Position numbers and translations under genes: made by a program
Part shown: positions 25,050 through 33,460 of the stretch, one piece after another
How the letters are laid out: every line of letters starts with the position of its first letter
Numbering within the stretch: position 1 is the first letter of the stretch
Source: Yinghuangia aomiensis
GTDB lineage: Bacteria > Actinomycetota > Actinomycetes > Streptomycetales > Streptomycetaceae
Assembly: GCF_039542225.1 (NCBI RefSeq)
Contig: NZ_BAABHS010000022.1
Coordinates: forward strand, 87,108 to 151,107
DNA: 64,000 bases
Reading direction: 5' to 3'
The notes under the pieces: model-generated
What the model was told of the DNA's origin: nothing
Database searches by the model: none
What the model saw: only the letters and a program-made list of their open reading frames with translations

Positions 25050-25640
25050 ATGGAAGAGACGGAAGACGTCACGCCGTCGCTGATCAAGGCCCAACTCGCG
25101 ATGCTTCGTGCGCTGCGAGCCAGCGAGGACATCCCCGCTGACGTGTGGTGGGAAGCGACGCCGCACCGCATCGTGATGATGACGACGGCGGACTACGAAC
25201 ACGCTCGCATCCGGACAATCATTCGTCAGCAACTTGAAGCGGGGCTCGCCGAAGGACTGGATGTCGAGAACGACGTCGCCTTCATCACGGCAGTGCATGG
25301 GGAACGCACTCCCGACCTCTTCGTGATCGACCCCAACGGGCGGCCCGAGTTCCGTGACGGCCACTTCCTGTCGATGCAAAGCGTCAAACTCGTCGTCGAG
25401 GTCACCAGCAAAGCAACCCGCACTGCCGACCTCGTCGAGAAACCGGCCGAGTACGCCTCATCCGGCGTCCCCGTCTACCTCGTCATCGACCGTAAAACGC
25501 CTGAGGTCATCGTCCAGCACGGTCCCTGCGGCGGCCAGTACTCCCACACCGACCGCTACCCCGTCGGCAAAGACGTCCCCCTCCCCGCACCCATCAACCT
25601 CACCCTTGACATGGCCTTCCTCCCGGACTATCTGGACTAA
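25050..25640 (+). CDS. Uma2-family PD-(D/E)XK nuclease-fold protein
   Basis: A 196-residue Uma2 protein. TPDLFVID supplies the Asp and LVVEVTSKATRTADLVEKPAEYASSGV carries the Glu and downstream Lys/Tyr typical of this restriction-endonuclease-like family. Many paralogues occur per genome in streptomycetes and cyanobacteria; their role is unproven. GGGAGG lies seven bases before ATG 25050. The N-terminal 35 residues, with ADVWWEATPHRIVMM, match the family. It stands alone between the Rieske gene and a toxin-antitoxin pair. Confidence 0.85.
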   Translation: MEETEDVTPSLIKAQLAMLRALRASEDIPADVWWEATPHRIVMMTTADYEHARIRTIIRQQLEAGLAEGLDVENDVAFITAVHGERTPDLFVIDPNGRPEFRDGHFLSMQSVKLVVEVTSKATRTADLVEKPAEYASSGVPVYLVIDRKTPEVIVQHGPCGGQYSHTDRYPVGKDVPLPAPINLTLDMAFLPDYLD

Positions 25641-25719
25641 ACCAATCGACTACCCGGCAGTAGCCCCACCAATCGCTTGGGCGTTCGTCGGACCGCCTGA
25701 CCAAAGCGCTTCCGCGGCC

Positions 25720-25725
25720 TAGAAT
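25720..25725 (+). promoter_or_regulatory. Putative -10 hexamer, leaderless antitoxin gene
   Basis: TAGAAT ends eight bases before ATG 25734 and no ribosome site is visible between them. Confidence 0.4.
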
Positions 25726-25733
25726 TTGCCCTC

Positions 25734-26018
25734 ATGAGGATGCTGCCGCTGGCCCAGGCGCAAGCGCAGCTCGCCTCTCTCGTGGACGAGATCGTCCGCA
25801 CCCGCGGCCTCGTGGCGATCGCCCGGAACGGCGAACCGGCCGTCGTGATGCTCTCCGCCGAGGACTACGAGGCGCTCCAGGAGACCCTCGCCCTCCTCAA
25901 CGACAGCTCCGCACGCATCCGCATCGACCAGGCCCGACGCGACATTGCCGCCGGAAACTACGCGACCGTCGAGGAGTTGGCCGAGATCATGGCCGAGCGG
26001 AGACAGAGCGATGGCTGA
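25734..26018 (+). CDS. Phd/YefM-type antitoxin
   Basis: A 94-residue antitoxin. The N-terminus (LPLAQAQAQLASLVDEI) and the GLVAIARNGEPAVVMLSAEDYEAL core are the Phd/YefM DNA-binding fold. The C-terminal half is helical and charged and would wrap the toxin. It overlaps the toxin gene by eight bases, so toxin synthesis depends on antitoxin translation. Autorepression of the operon is expected for the family; no clear operator dyad was seen. Confidence 0.88.
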   Translation: MRMLPLAQAQAQLASLVDEIVRTRGLVAIARNGEPAVVMLSAEDYEALQETLALLNDSSARIRIDQARRDIAAGNYATVEELAEIMAERRQSDG

Positions 26019-26301
26019 CGTCGAAGTCCGCCCGGGGGCTTACCTCCTGCGCATCGCCCCCGAGGCCCGCCGGGCGCTCACCGACCGGCTGCCCCAATCG
26101 GTGGCCTGCGCGGCCTACCGCTTCATCACCGGCCCGTTGCTCATGCAGCCCTACGAGGTCGGCCTGCCGCTGTGCGACTCGCTGGCCGGCATGTGGTGCG
26201 CCCAGCGCGGCACCTACCGGGTCCGCTACACCGCCGACGAGAGCACCGGCACCGTCGACGTCCTCGACATCGCCCCGCGCACCGGCCTGCACCTGGTGTA
26301 A
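26011..26301 (+). CDS. RelE/ParE-family toxin
   Basis: A 96-residue toxin. YLLRIAPEARRALTDRLP, the GLPLCDSLAGMWCAQRGTYRVRYTAD core and the C-terminal VDVLDIAPRTG are the RelE fold, and R-x-Y-R-V-R-Y supplies the basic residues used for ribosome-dependent mRNA cleavage in RelE-type members. Paired with the Phd-type antitoxin upstream. The residues are consistent with an active toxin, though ParE-like gyrase poisoning cannot be excluded. Confidence 0.87.
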   Translation: MADVEVRPGAYLLRIAPEARRALTDRLPQSVACAAYRFITGPLLMQPYEVGLPLCDSLAGMWCAQRGTYRVRYTADESTGTVDVLDIAPRTGLHLV

Positions 26302-26348
26302 CCGGAAGGCGACGGCACGCTACCGCCCGCGTCGCGGACAATGGGGGG

Positions 26349-27638
26349 ATGCCCGCCGCGCTCCTCGACGAGATCCTGCACGCCCTCCTCGGCACGTCCG
26401 ACCCGGACGCCAGGCAGGACGCGCTCGACGCGGGCGCCTCCCGCCTCGCCGCGGCCCCCGAACTCTGGGCCGACACGGCCAGGGCCTACCTCGCCCTCGG
26501 CACCCGCGTCATGGAAGGCTGCTGGGCCCGCGGCTGGCAGCCCGCCGACGTCGTCCGCATGGCCGTCCGCGACCTCGACGACCGGCACGTGCGCCTCACC
26601 GCCGACCTGATCGCCGCCGCCGCCCGCCGCGACACCCCCGGCGCACGCGGCACCCGCTGGACCGCGCAGCTGCGCGACACCGGCGCCGACGTGTGGTGGA
26701 CCGACGACGGCGACTACCTCGCCGAGGTCGCCCGCCGCGAAGCGCTCACCCGCTTCGAGACCGCCGGGTACGCCCTGGAGACCCTGCGGCTGCTCTCGCG
26801 CCTCCCCGGCATCACCCCGCTGCACGCGGAAGCCGCCGAGCACCCGCACCCCACGGCCGGCACGGGCACCACAGGCACCACGGGTACCGAGCCGCGCATG
26901 CTCGCCCGCATCCGCGCGCTGCTCGCCAAAGCGGAATCGACCGAGTTCCCCGACGAAGCCGAGTCGCTCAGCGCCAAGGCCCAGGAACTCGTCGCCCGCT
27001 ACAGCATCGACGAAGCACTCCTCACGGCCGGCCGGGACGGCGAAGGCGGCGGCGTCCGGCCGTCGGCCATCCGCATCGGCGTCGACGCGCCCTACGACGA
27101 AGCCAAAGCGATGCTCCTCGACGCGGTGTGCGACGCGAACCGCTGCCGCACCGTCTGGTCCCCGGACTTCGGCTTCGCCACCGTCATCGGCTTCGACACC
27201 GACCTCGACGCCGTCGAACTGCTCTACACCTCGCTCCTCACCCAGGCCACCGCCGCGATGACCCGCGCCGACCGCGCGGGCGGCAAACCGAAGCGCGCGT
27301 CGTCCCGGTCCCGGGACTTCCGGCAGTCCTTCCTCATCGCCTACGCCGACCGCATCGGCGAACGCCTCGCCCGCGCCGCGGAACAAGCCAAGGAACAGGC
27401 GGCCGAAGAGGCCGCGGCGGACGCCCGCGGCGGCCCCGCGGCGGCTCCCGAGCGCGACCTGCTCCCCGTACTGGCGTCCCGCGCGGTCGCCGTCGAGGAC
27501 GCCGCCGCGCAGATGTTCCCCAACCTCGTCACGCACCGCGTCCGCATCCGCGACGAGGCCGGCTGGACGCACGGCCAAGCAGCCGCCGACCGTGCGGCCC
27601 TGGGCCCCCGGGCGACCCTGCCCCGGCCCCGCCGCTGA
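26349..27638 (+). CDS. DUF2786 domain protein
   Basis: A 429-residue protein of unknown function. A helical N-terminal half (1-165) precedes a Thr/Gly linker (about 172-185). The DUF2786 motif follows at about 187-226 (RIRALLAKAESTEFPDEAESLSAKAQEL) with the associated DUF7168-like region after it (YDEAKAMLLDAV ... YTSLLTQATAAM). The C-terminus has an Ala/Glu-rich coiled coil (about 335-360). DUF2786 proteins occur in phages and actinomycetes. ATG 26349 has GGGGGG directly before it. No signal peptide or membrane segment. It stands alone after the toxin-antitoxin pair. Confidence 0.75.
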   Translation: MPAALLDEILHALLGTSDPDARQDALDAGASRLAAAPELWADTARAYLALGTRVMEGCWARGWQPADVVRMAVRDLDDRHVRLTADLIAAAARRDTPGARGTRWTAQLRDTGADVWWTDDGDYLAEVARREALTRFETAGYALETLRLLSRLPGITPLHAEAAEHPHPTAGTGTTGTTGTEPRMLARIRALLAKAESTEFPDEAESLSAKAQELVARYSIDEALLTAGRDGEGGGVRPSAIRIGVDAPYDEAKAMLLDAVCDANRCRTVWSPDFGFATVIGFDTDLDAVELLYTSLLTQATAAMTRADRAGGKPKRASSRSRDFRQSFLIAYADRIGERLARAAEQAKEQAAEEAAADARGGPAAAPERDLLPVLASRAVAVEDAAAQMFPNLVTHRVRIRDEAGWTHGQAAADRAALGPRATLPRPRR

Positions 27639-27829
27639 CCGTCCGCACACCCCCGCACAGGGCTTCGCGCCATCGGTAATCCCTGGGTTAACCGGGGTTC
27701 CGATGTTGGCCGTTGTTGCCCGCCTTGCGTTGCGCGAATCTTGAAGCACCGAGGGAACGGAACCGCGGAGAACACCGGGAACCGCCTCGAACGCCGCACG
27801 AATCACCCTGCTGCTTCAAGGAGTTCACC

Positions 27830-28408
27830 ATGTCTGCCGTCAACCGCCCCTGGACCCCCGCCCCGCTCGCCGCCCCCGCCGCCCCCACTGCCGCCGTCGG
27901 CGCTGCCGCGGACGCCAAGTCCCGTGTCTGGATCGGCCGTTGGCTGGTCTCCAGCGCGATCGCCAACGGCCTGATGGCCGGCACCTACGTGCTCTTCAGC
28001 GTCTGGGTCATGCCGATGCTCGGCCGCAAGAACGACGCCGGCTTCGTCGACAGCATGCAGAAGATCAACGTGCAGATCGAGAACCCGCTGTTCTTCGCGG
28101 CGTTCTTCGGCGCGATGGTGTTCCCCGCGATCGCCGCCTGGAAGCAGCGCAAGACCGGCGGCGGCACCGCGATGAAGTGGGCCGTCGCCGCGTTCGCCCT
28201 CTACACGACCACGGTGCTGACCACGTCCGGCATCAACGTCCCCCTCAACGAGATGCTCGCGAGCAAGGGCGACGCCGACCCGGCCAAGGCCCGCGCCGAC
28301 TTCGAGGACGTCTGGAACCTGTGGAACGGCGTCCGCGCCGTCCTCACCACCGCCGCCTTCGCGGCCGGCATCCAGGCCGTCCGCGTGTTCCGCCGCAACC
28401 GCGGCTGA
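27830..28408 (+). CDS. DUF1772-type membrane protein
   Basis: A 192-residue integral membrane protein with four hydrophobic helices after an Ala/Pro-rich N-terminal stretch: roughly 39-62, 85-104, 115-135 and 168-185. The pattern MLGRKNDAGFVDSMQKINVQIENP followed by INVPLNEMLAS is typical of the DUF1772 (anthrone-oxygenase-like) family; some relatives have oxygenase roles but most are uncharacterised. AAGGAG is seven bases from the ATG. The 190-base upstream gap holds no other gene. A strong hairpin follows. Confidence 0.75.
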   Translation: MSAVNRPWTPAPLAAPAAPTAAVGAAADAKSRVWIGRWLVSSAIANGLMAGTYVLFSVWVMPMLGRKNDAGFVDSMQKINVQIENPLFFAAFFGAMVFPAIAAWKQRKTGGGTAMKWAVAAFALYTTTVLTTSGINVPLNEMLASKGDADPAKARADFEDVWNLWNGVRAVLTTAAFAAGIQAVRVFRRNRG

Positions 28409-28441
28409 CCCGGCACCACACCACACCCCCACAGCAACACC

Positions 28442-28475
28442 GCGGCCCCCGACCGGAGTTCCGGTCGGGGGCCGC
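28442..28475. terminator. Bidirectional terminator between DUF1772 gene and hemB
   Basis: A perfect 15-bp stem (28442-28456 with 28461-28475) with an AGTT loop serves the convergent ends. Confidence 0.78.
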
Positions 28476-28497
28476 GGCATGAGCACAAACGCGGGGA

Positions 28498-29499
28498 TCA
28501 GCGCAGCTTCCCCGCCACCTCCGTCGCCCAGTACGTCAGGATCGTCTTCGCCCCCGCGCGCTTGACCGACGTCAGGGTCTCCATGATCACCCGGTCCCGG
28601 TCGATCCACCCGTGCGCGGCGGCCGCCTCGACCATCGAGTACTCGCCGCTGACCTGGTACGCCGACACGGGCACGTCCACCGCGTCGGCAATCCGCCGCA
28701 CGATGTCCAGGTACGACATGGCCGGCTTCACCATCACCACGTCGGCACCCTCGGCGATGTCCAGCATCACCTCGCGCAGCGACTCGTCGGAGTTCGCCGG
28801 GTCCTGCTGGTAGGTCATCCGGTCGCCCTGCAGCGACGATTGCACGGCCTCGCGGAACGGCCCGTAGAAGCCGCTCGCGTACTTCGCGCTGTACGCCAGG
28901 ATCGCCACGTCCGCGAATCCGGCGGAGTCCAACGCCCGCCGCACGTAGCCGACTTGGCCGTCCATCATGCCGCTCGGGCCGACCATGTCGACGCCCGCCG
29001 CGGCCTGCACGACCGCCATCTCGGCATAGCGCGCCAGCGTCGCGTCGTTGTCGACCGACCCGTCGGGACGCAGCACGCCGCAGTGCCCGTGGTCGGTGAA
29101 CTCGTCCAGGCACAGGTCCGACATGACCACCGCGTCGGCGCCCACCTCGGCCTTCACGTCCCGGATCGCGACCTGGAGCACGCCCTCCGGATCCGTGCCC
29201 GCCGTGCCGCACGCGTCCTTGTGCTCCGGCACACCGAACAGCATCAGCCCGCCGACCCCCGCCGCGACCGCGTCGTGCGCGGCCTTCCGGAGCGAGTCAC
29301 GCGTGTGCTGCACAACGCCCGGCATCGACGAGATCGGCACCGGCTCGGCCGCGCCCTCCCGCACGAACACCGGCAGGATCAGATCCGCCGGGTGCAGCCG
29401 GGTCTCCGCGACGAGGCGCCGCATCGCCGGGGTCCGGCGCAGCCTCCTCGGTCGCATCAGAGGAAAACCGCCGCCGGACTCCGGCAATGCGTCGGACAT
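28498..29499 (-). CDS. hemB: Delta-aminolevulinic acid dehydratase (porphobilinogen synthase)
   Basis: Condenses two 5-aminolevulinate molecules to porphobilinogen in haem synthesis. 333 residues, normal for the family. The two active-site lysines lie in YSAKYASGFYGP and MVKPAMSY. The metal loop reads DLCLDEFTDHGHCG: the first and third Cys of the zinc-type CxC...C set are present, but the second position is Asp. Last gene of the rex-hemACDB operon, two bases after the hemD stop, so coupled. The ATG at 29499 is clear; a longer in-frame reading upstream is hemD shadow. Confidence 0.95.
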   Translation of the reverse strand: MSDALPESGGGFPLMRPRRLRRTPAMRRLVAETRLHPADLILPVFVREGAAEPVPISSMPGVVQHTRDSLRKAAHDAVAAGVGGLMLFGVPEHKDACGTAGTDPEGVLQVAIRDVKAEVGADAVVMSDLCLDEFTDHGHCGVLRPDGSVDNDATLARYAEMAVVQAAAGVDMVGPSGMMDGQVGYVRRALDSAGFADVAILAYSAKYASGFYGPFREAVQSSLQGDRMTYQQDPANSDESLREVMLDIAEGADVVMVKPAMSYLDIVRRIADAVDVPVSAYQVSGEYSMVEAAAAHGWIDRDRVIMETLTSVKRAGAKTILTYWATEVAGKLR

Positions 29500-29501
29500 C
29501 G

Positions 29502-31109
29502 CTACTTCGCCTTCCTCCGCGACCCCGGACGCCGTTCGCTCGGCCGCGTCACCGGGTCGCCCGCCTCGATCAGGGAAGCCCGCCGCGCCGCGCCGAACTC
29601 CGCGAGGGCCTCCGCCAAGGCTGCCACAGAAGGCTCCGGCGCCATGACGTCCACGCGCAATCCGTGCTCCTCGGCGGTCTTCGCGGTCGCCGAGCCGATA
29701 CACGCGATCACCGTCACCGCGTGCGGCTTGCCCGCGATACCGACCAGGTTCCGGACCGTGGACGACGAGGTGAACAGCACCGCGTCGAACCCGCCGCCCT
29801 TGATCGCCTCACGGGTCTCGGCGGGCGGCGGCGCCGCGCGCACCGTGCGGTACGCGGTGACGTCGTCGACCTCCCAGCCCAGCTCCACCAGGCCCGCGAC
29901 CAGCGTCTCGGTCGCGATGTCGGCACGCGGCAGGAACACCCGGTCGATCGGGTCGAACACCGGGTCGTACGGCGGCCAGTCCTCCAGCAGCCCGGCGGCC
30001 GACTGCTCGCCGCTCGGCACCAGGTCCGGCTTCACGCCGAAGTCCACGAGCGCCTTCGCGGTCTGCTCGCCCACCGCGGCGACCTTGATGCCGGCGAACG
30101 CACGCGCGTCCAGGCCGTACTCCTCGAACCGCTCGCGGACCGCCTTCACCGCGTTGGTCGAGGTGAACGCCACCCACTCGTAGCGCCCGGTGACCAGGCC
30201 CTTGATGGCCCGCTCCATCTGCTGCGGAGTACGCGGCGGCTCGACCGCGATGGTCGGCACCTCGTGCGGCACCGCACCGTACGAGCGCAACTGCTCGGAC
30301 AGCGACGCCGACTGCTCCTTGGTCCGCGGCACCAGCACCCGCCACCCGAACAGCTGCTTCGTCTCGAACCACGACAGCGTGTCCCGCTGCCCGACCACGT
30401 CGCCGACCACCACGACGGCAGGCTGCACGACCCGCGCCGTCTTCAGGTCCGCCGCGACGTTCGCCAGGGTCGACACGATCGTGCGCTGCTCGGTCGTGGT
30501 GCCGTTCGTCGTCACCGACACCGGCGTGGCCGGCTTGCGGCCGCCCGCGACCAGCTCCTGCGCGATCTCCGCGATCTGGTCGACCGGGCCGCGCAGCACC
30601 AGCGTGCCGTCCGCGGCCCCCACGGTCGCCCAGTCGGTCGACGCCTCGGCGGTGTCCAGCACCCGCACGCCGCCGCCCGCCCGCGCACTGTGCAACGGCA
30701 CACCCGCGTACGCCGGCACGGCCGTGCACACCGGCACGCCGGGCACGACCTCGAACGGCACCTTCGCCTTCGCGACGGTGGCGATCTCGTCCACCGCGCT
30801 CTGGTCGACGACCGGGTCGCCGTCCACCGTGCGGACCACCTGCTTGCCCGCGCGCGCCGCTGTCACCAGCAGCTTCGCGCGGCCCGCGGCGGCCAGCGGC
30901 TCGCCGTCCTCGCCGCCCGACGGGTCGACGACCTCGACGTCGGGGCGGGCGTGGAACAGCACCTGGGCGCGCGTCGAGGCATCCGCGACGACGACATCGG
31001 CGTCGGCGAGAACCTCCACCGCACGCAGCGTCAGCAGACGCGGATCACCGGGTCCGGCACCGACGAAGGTGACGGTTCCGCTGGGCTTCTTCTTCGCTCT
31101 GGGGCTCAA
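29502..31109 (-). CDS. hemD: Bifunctional uroporphyrinogen-III methyltransferase/synthase
   Basis: A 535-residue fusion. The N-terminal half (about 12-240) is a SUMT/CobA-like methylase with VGAGPGDPRLLTLRAVEVL and the VPGVPVCTAVPAYAGVPL region. The C-terminal half (about 265-515) is HemD: GWRVLVPRTKEQSASLSEQL, WVAFTSTNAVKAV, VLFTSSSTVRNLV and CIGSATAKTAEEHGL. HemD closes hydroxymethylbilane to uroporphyrinogen III; the SUMT half would methylate it toward sirohaem or cobalamin. This fusion is normal in streptomycetes. The start is TTG 31109, overlapping the hemC stop (TTGA) with GGGGGAG eight bases upstream. An upstream ATG in this frame lies inside hemC and is unlikely. Confidence 0.9.
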   Translation of the reverse strand: MSPRAKKKPSGTVTFVGAGPGDPRLLTLRAVEVLADADVVVADASTRAQVLFHARPDVEVVDPSGGEDGEPLAAAGRAKLLVTAARAGKQVVRTVDGDPVVDQSAVDEIATVAKAKVPFEVVPGVPVCTAVPAYAGVPLHSARAGGGVRVLDTAEASTDWATVGAADGTLVLRGPVDQIAEIAQELVAGGRKPATPVSVTTNGTTTEQRTIVSTLANVAADLKTARVVQPAVVVVGDVVGQRDTLSWFETKQLFGWRVLVPRTKEQSASLSEQLRSYGAVPHEVPTIAVEPPRTPQQMERAIKGLVTGRYEWVAFTSTNAVKAVRERFEEYGLDARAFAGIKVAAVGEQTAKALVDFGVKPDLVPSGEQSAAGLLEDWPPYDPVFDPIDRVFLPRADIATETLVAGLVELGWEVDDVTAYRTVRAAPPPAETREAIKGGGFDAVLFTSSSTVRNLVGIAGKPHAVTVIACIGSATAKTAEEHGLRVDVMAPEPSVAALAEALAEFGAARRASLIEAGDPVTRPSERRPGSRRKAK

Positions 31110-32068
31110 GGGACGCGCTCCCCCATAAGACCGGCGGCACCCCGGGCAAGCATCTCCGCGGCCAGCGATCGGCCGAGCGACGCCGCCTCGTCCAGGGGTC
31201 CGGTGGCGGACAACCGCACACTGTGGGCGCCGTCGGCACTCGCGACGATCGCCCGCAGGTACAGCTCGGTGACCTCCTCGCCGTCGGACTCCCCCGCGGA
31301 CACGTCCGCGAGAGCGCCCACCGGAGCCGAGCAACCGGCCTCCAGTTCGGCGAGCAGCATGCGCTCGGCAAGCACGGCGCCCCGGGTACCGGGGTCGTCG
31401 AGAACACCGAGCAGTTCGACGAGCGACGCGTCCGAAGACGCGCACTCGACCGCCAGCGCCCCTTGACCGGGGGCCGGCAGCATCTGGAGCGGATCGAGGA
31501 CCTCGGTGGCCTCCTCCGCACGACCCAGCCGGGCAAGGCCCGCCTTGGCCAAAACGACCGCGTCCAGCTCGCCGGACGTGACGAACTTGATGCGCGTGTC
31601 CACGTTGCCGCGGATCGGCACGATCTCGTGCCCGAGCCCCAGCGCACGCAACTGCGCGGCACGGCGCGGCGATCCGGTGCCGATCCGGGACCCCGCGGGC
31701 AGCTCGCCCAGCGTCAGCCCGTCGCGCGCGATCAGCGCGTCCCGCGGGTCCTGGCGCAGCGGCACCGCCGCCAGCGACAGACCCTCGGGGTCCGCGGTCG
31801 GCAGGTCCTTCAGCGAGTGCACCGCGAAGTCCACGCTGCCTTCCAGCAGCGCGTCGCGCAGCGCCGAGACGAACACGCCCGTCCCGCCGATCTGCGCCAA
31901 GTGCTCCCGCGACGTGTCGCCGTAGGTGGTGATCTCCACCAACTCGACCTCGCGGCCGGTCAGTTCGGTCACCGCTGCGGCGACATGCCCGGACTGGGCC
32001 ATCGCCAGCGCACTGCGCCGCGTCCCCAGCCGCAACGGCTTGCCGGTCATGTCGGCCATACGGCTCAT
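31106..32068 (-). CDS. hemC: Hydroxymethylbilane synthase (porphobilinogen deaminase)
   Basis: Polymerises four porphobilinogens to hydroxymethylbilane. 320 residues. The N-terminal LRLGTRRSALAMAQS, GGTGVFVSALRDALL and HSLKDLPT motifs and the substrate-binding arginines of GTGSPRRAAQLR are present. C246 in EAGCSAPVGA should carry the dipyrromethane cofactor. ATG 32068 overlaps the hemA stop (ATGA) and has GAAGGCGG upstream; two further in-frame ATGs follow within seven codons. Second haem gene of the Rex-controlled operon. Confidence 0.95.
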   Translation of the reverse strand: MSRMADMTGKPLRLGTRRSALAMAQSGHVAAAVTELTGREVELVEITTYGDTSREHLAQIGGTGVFVSALRDALLEGSVDFAVHSLKDLPTADPEGLSLAAVPLRQDPRDALIARDGLTLGELPAGSRIGTGSPRRAAQLRALGLGHEIVPIRGNVDTRIKFVTSGELDAVVLAKAGLARLGRAEEATEVLDPLQMLPAPGQGALAVECASSDASLVELLGVLDDPGTRGAVLAERMLLAELEAGCSAPVGALADVSAGESDGEEVTELYLRAIVASADGAHSVRLSATGPLDEAASLGRSLAAEMLARGAAGLMGERVP

Positions 32069-33414
32069 GCGGCACCGCCTTCCCGGCTCTCGCCCGCGGC
32101 CGGCGCCGACTCGACGTCGGCGCGGCTCACCGCGGCCATCGGCCCCGGGCCCAGGTCGAACAGCGTGCGCAGCGCCTCCGCGTACGACGCGCCGCCCGGC
32201 TCGCCCGCGAGCTGCCGCATCCGCACCGTCGGCGCGTGCAGCAGCTTGTCCACGATGCGCCGCACGGTCTGCTCGACCTCGCCGCGCTCCTTCGCGTCCA
32301 GCTCCGGGGTCCGCCCGGCGAGCCGCTCCAGTTCGCCGCGCACCACGTCGGCGGCCATCGCGCGGAGCGCCACCACCGTCGGCGTCACGACCTGCGCGCG
32401 CTGCGCGTTCGCGAACTCGGCGACCTCGTCGGCGACCAGGCGCCGCACCACGTCCACGTCCGCGGTGCCCTGCACGCCCGACCCCAGGTCGGCCAGCAGC
32501 TCCAGGTCGATGACGTGCACGCCGTCCATGCCGTGCACCGCGGGGTCGACGTCGCGCGGCAGCGCCAAGTCGACCAGCACCAGCGCGTCCTCGGCGCCGC
32601 GGTCGCGCCGCGCTTCGAGGACCCGCTCGACCTCGGCGGCCGTGATCACCAGGCCGGTCGCGCCGGTGCACGAGATCACCACGTCCGCGGCGGCGATCGC
32701 GTCCGGCAGCGCCGTCATCGGCACCGCGCGCCCGCCGACCTGGTCGGCCAGGTGCTCGGCACGCTCGTAGGTGCGGTTCGTGACGACGATGTTGCCCGCG
32801 TGCTGCCGCTGCAGGGTCGCCGCGGCCAGCGAACTCATCGAGCCCGCACCGACCACCAGGGTCCGCGCGCCCGCCACCGGGCGCACCAGCTCCTCGGCCT
32901 TCGCCAGCGCCACCGTGACCAGCGACTGGCCGGCCCGGTCGATGTCCGTCTCGCTGTGCGCGCGCTTGCCGACCCGCAGCGCCTGCTGCGCCAGGTCGTT
33001 GAGCACGCGTCCGGCGGTGTCCTGCTCCTGCGCGAGCGCGAGCGCCGTCTTGAGCTGGCCGAGGATCTGGCCCTCGCCCACCACCATCGAGTCCAGGCCG
33101 CACGCGACCGAGAACAGGTGGTGCACCGCGCGCTCTTCGTAGTGCACGTACAGGTGCGGGGTCAGCTCGTCGATGCCGACGCCGGTGTGCCGCGCGAGCA
33201 GCCCGGACAGGTCGGCGACGCCGCCGTGGAAGCGGTCGACGTCCGCGTACAGCTCGACACGGTTGCAGGTCGACAGCAGCAGCGCTTCGGCCACCGGCTC
33301 GGCGCCGGCGATGTCGCGCAGCAGCTTGGTCTGGGTGTCACCGGACACCGACACCCGCTCCAGCAGGCTTACCGGAGCGGTGCGGTGGCTCAGCCCGACC
33401 ACGAGGACGCTCAT
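32065..33414 (-). CDS. hemA: Glutamyl-tRNA reductase
   Basis: Reduces Glu-tRNA to glutamate-1-semialdehyde, the first committed step of C5-pathway haem synthesis. 449 residues. The catalytic nucleophile is C50 in STCNRVE. GEGQILGQLK, the NADPH loop VVGAGSMSSLA and the C-terminal dimerisation helix are in order. The last 30 residues are a variable Ala/Glu tail. It follows rex by 46 bases and overlaps hemC. Rex control links haem supply to the NADH/NAD ratio, as described for S. coelicolor. Confidence 0.96.
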   Translation of the reverse strand: MSVLVVGLSHRTAPVSLLERVSVSGDTQTKLLRDIAGAEPVAEALLLSTCNRVELYADVDRFHGGVADLSGLLARHTGVGIDELTPHLYVHYEERAVHHLFSVACGLDSMVVGEGQILGQLKTALALAQEQDTAGRVLNDLAQQALRVGKRAHSETDIDRAGQSLVTVALAKAEELVRPVAGARTLVVGAGSMSSLAAATLQRQHAGNIVVTNRTYERAEHLADQVGGRAVPMTALPDAIAAADVVISCTGATGLVITAAEVERVLEARRDRGAEDALVLVDLALPRDVDPAVHGMDGVHVIDLELLADLGSGVQGTADVDVVRRLVADEVAEFANAQRAQVVTPTVVALRAMAADVVRGELERLAGRTPELDAKERGEVEQTVRRIVDKLLHAPTVRMRQLAGEPGGASYAEALRTLFDLGPGPMAAVSRADVESAPAAGESREGGAA

Positions 33415-33460
33415 GCTTCGGTCCTCGCGATCGGGCAGGGGGCAACTACTGGTCCGACGT

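Noticed and set aside
29502..32075. 857-residue extended HemD
   Set aside because: The first part overlaps hemC out of frame and is Arg/Gly-rich; TTG 31109 with a ribosome site gives the usual HemD fusion.
31106..33103. 665-residue extended HemC
   Set aside because: The N-terminal half is an out-of-frame shadow of hemA; ATG 32068 overlapping the hemA stop is the normal start.
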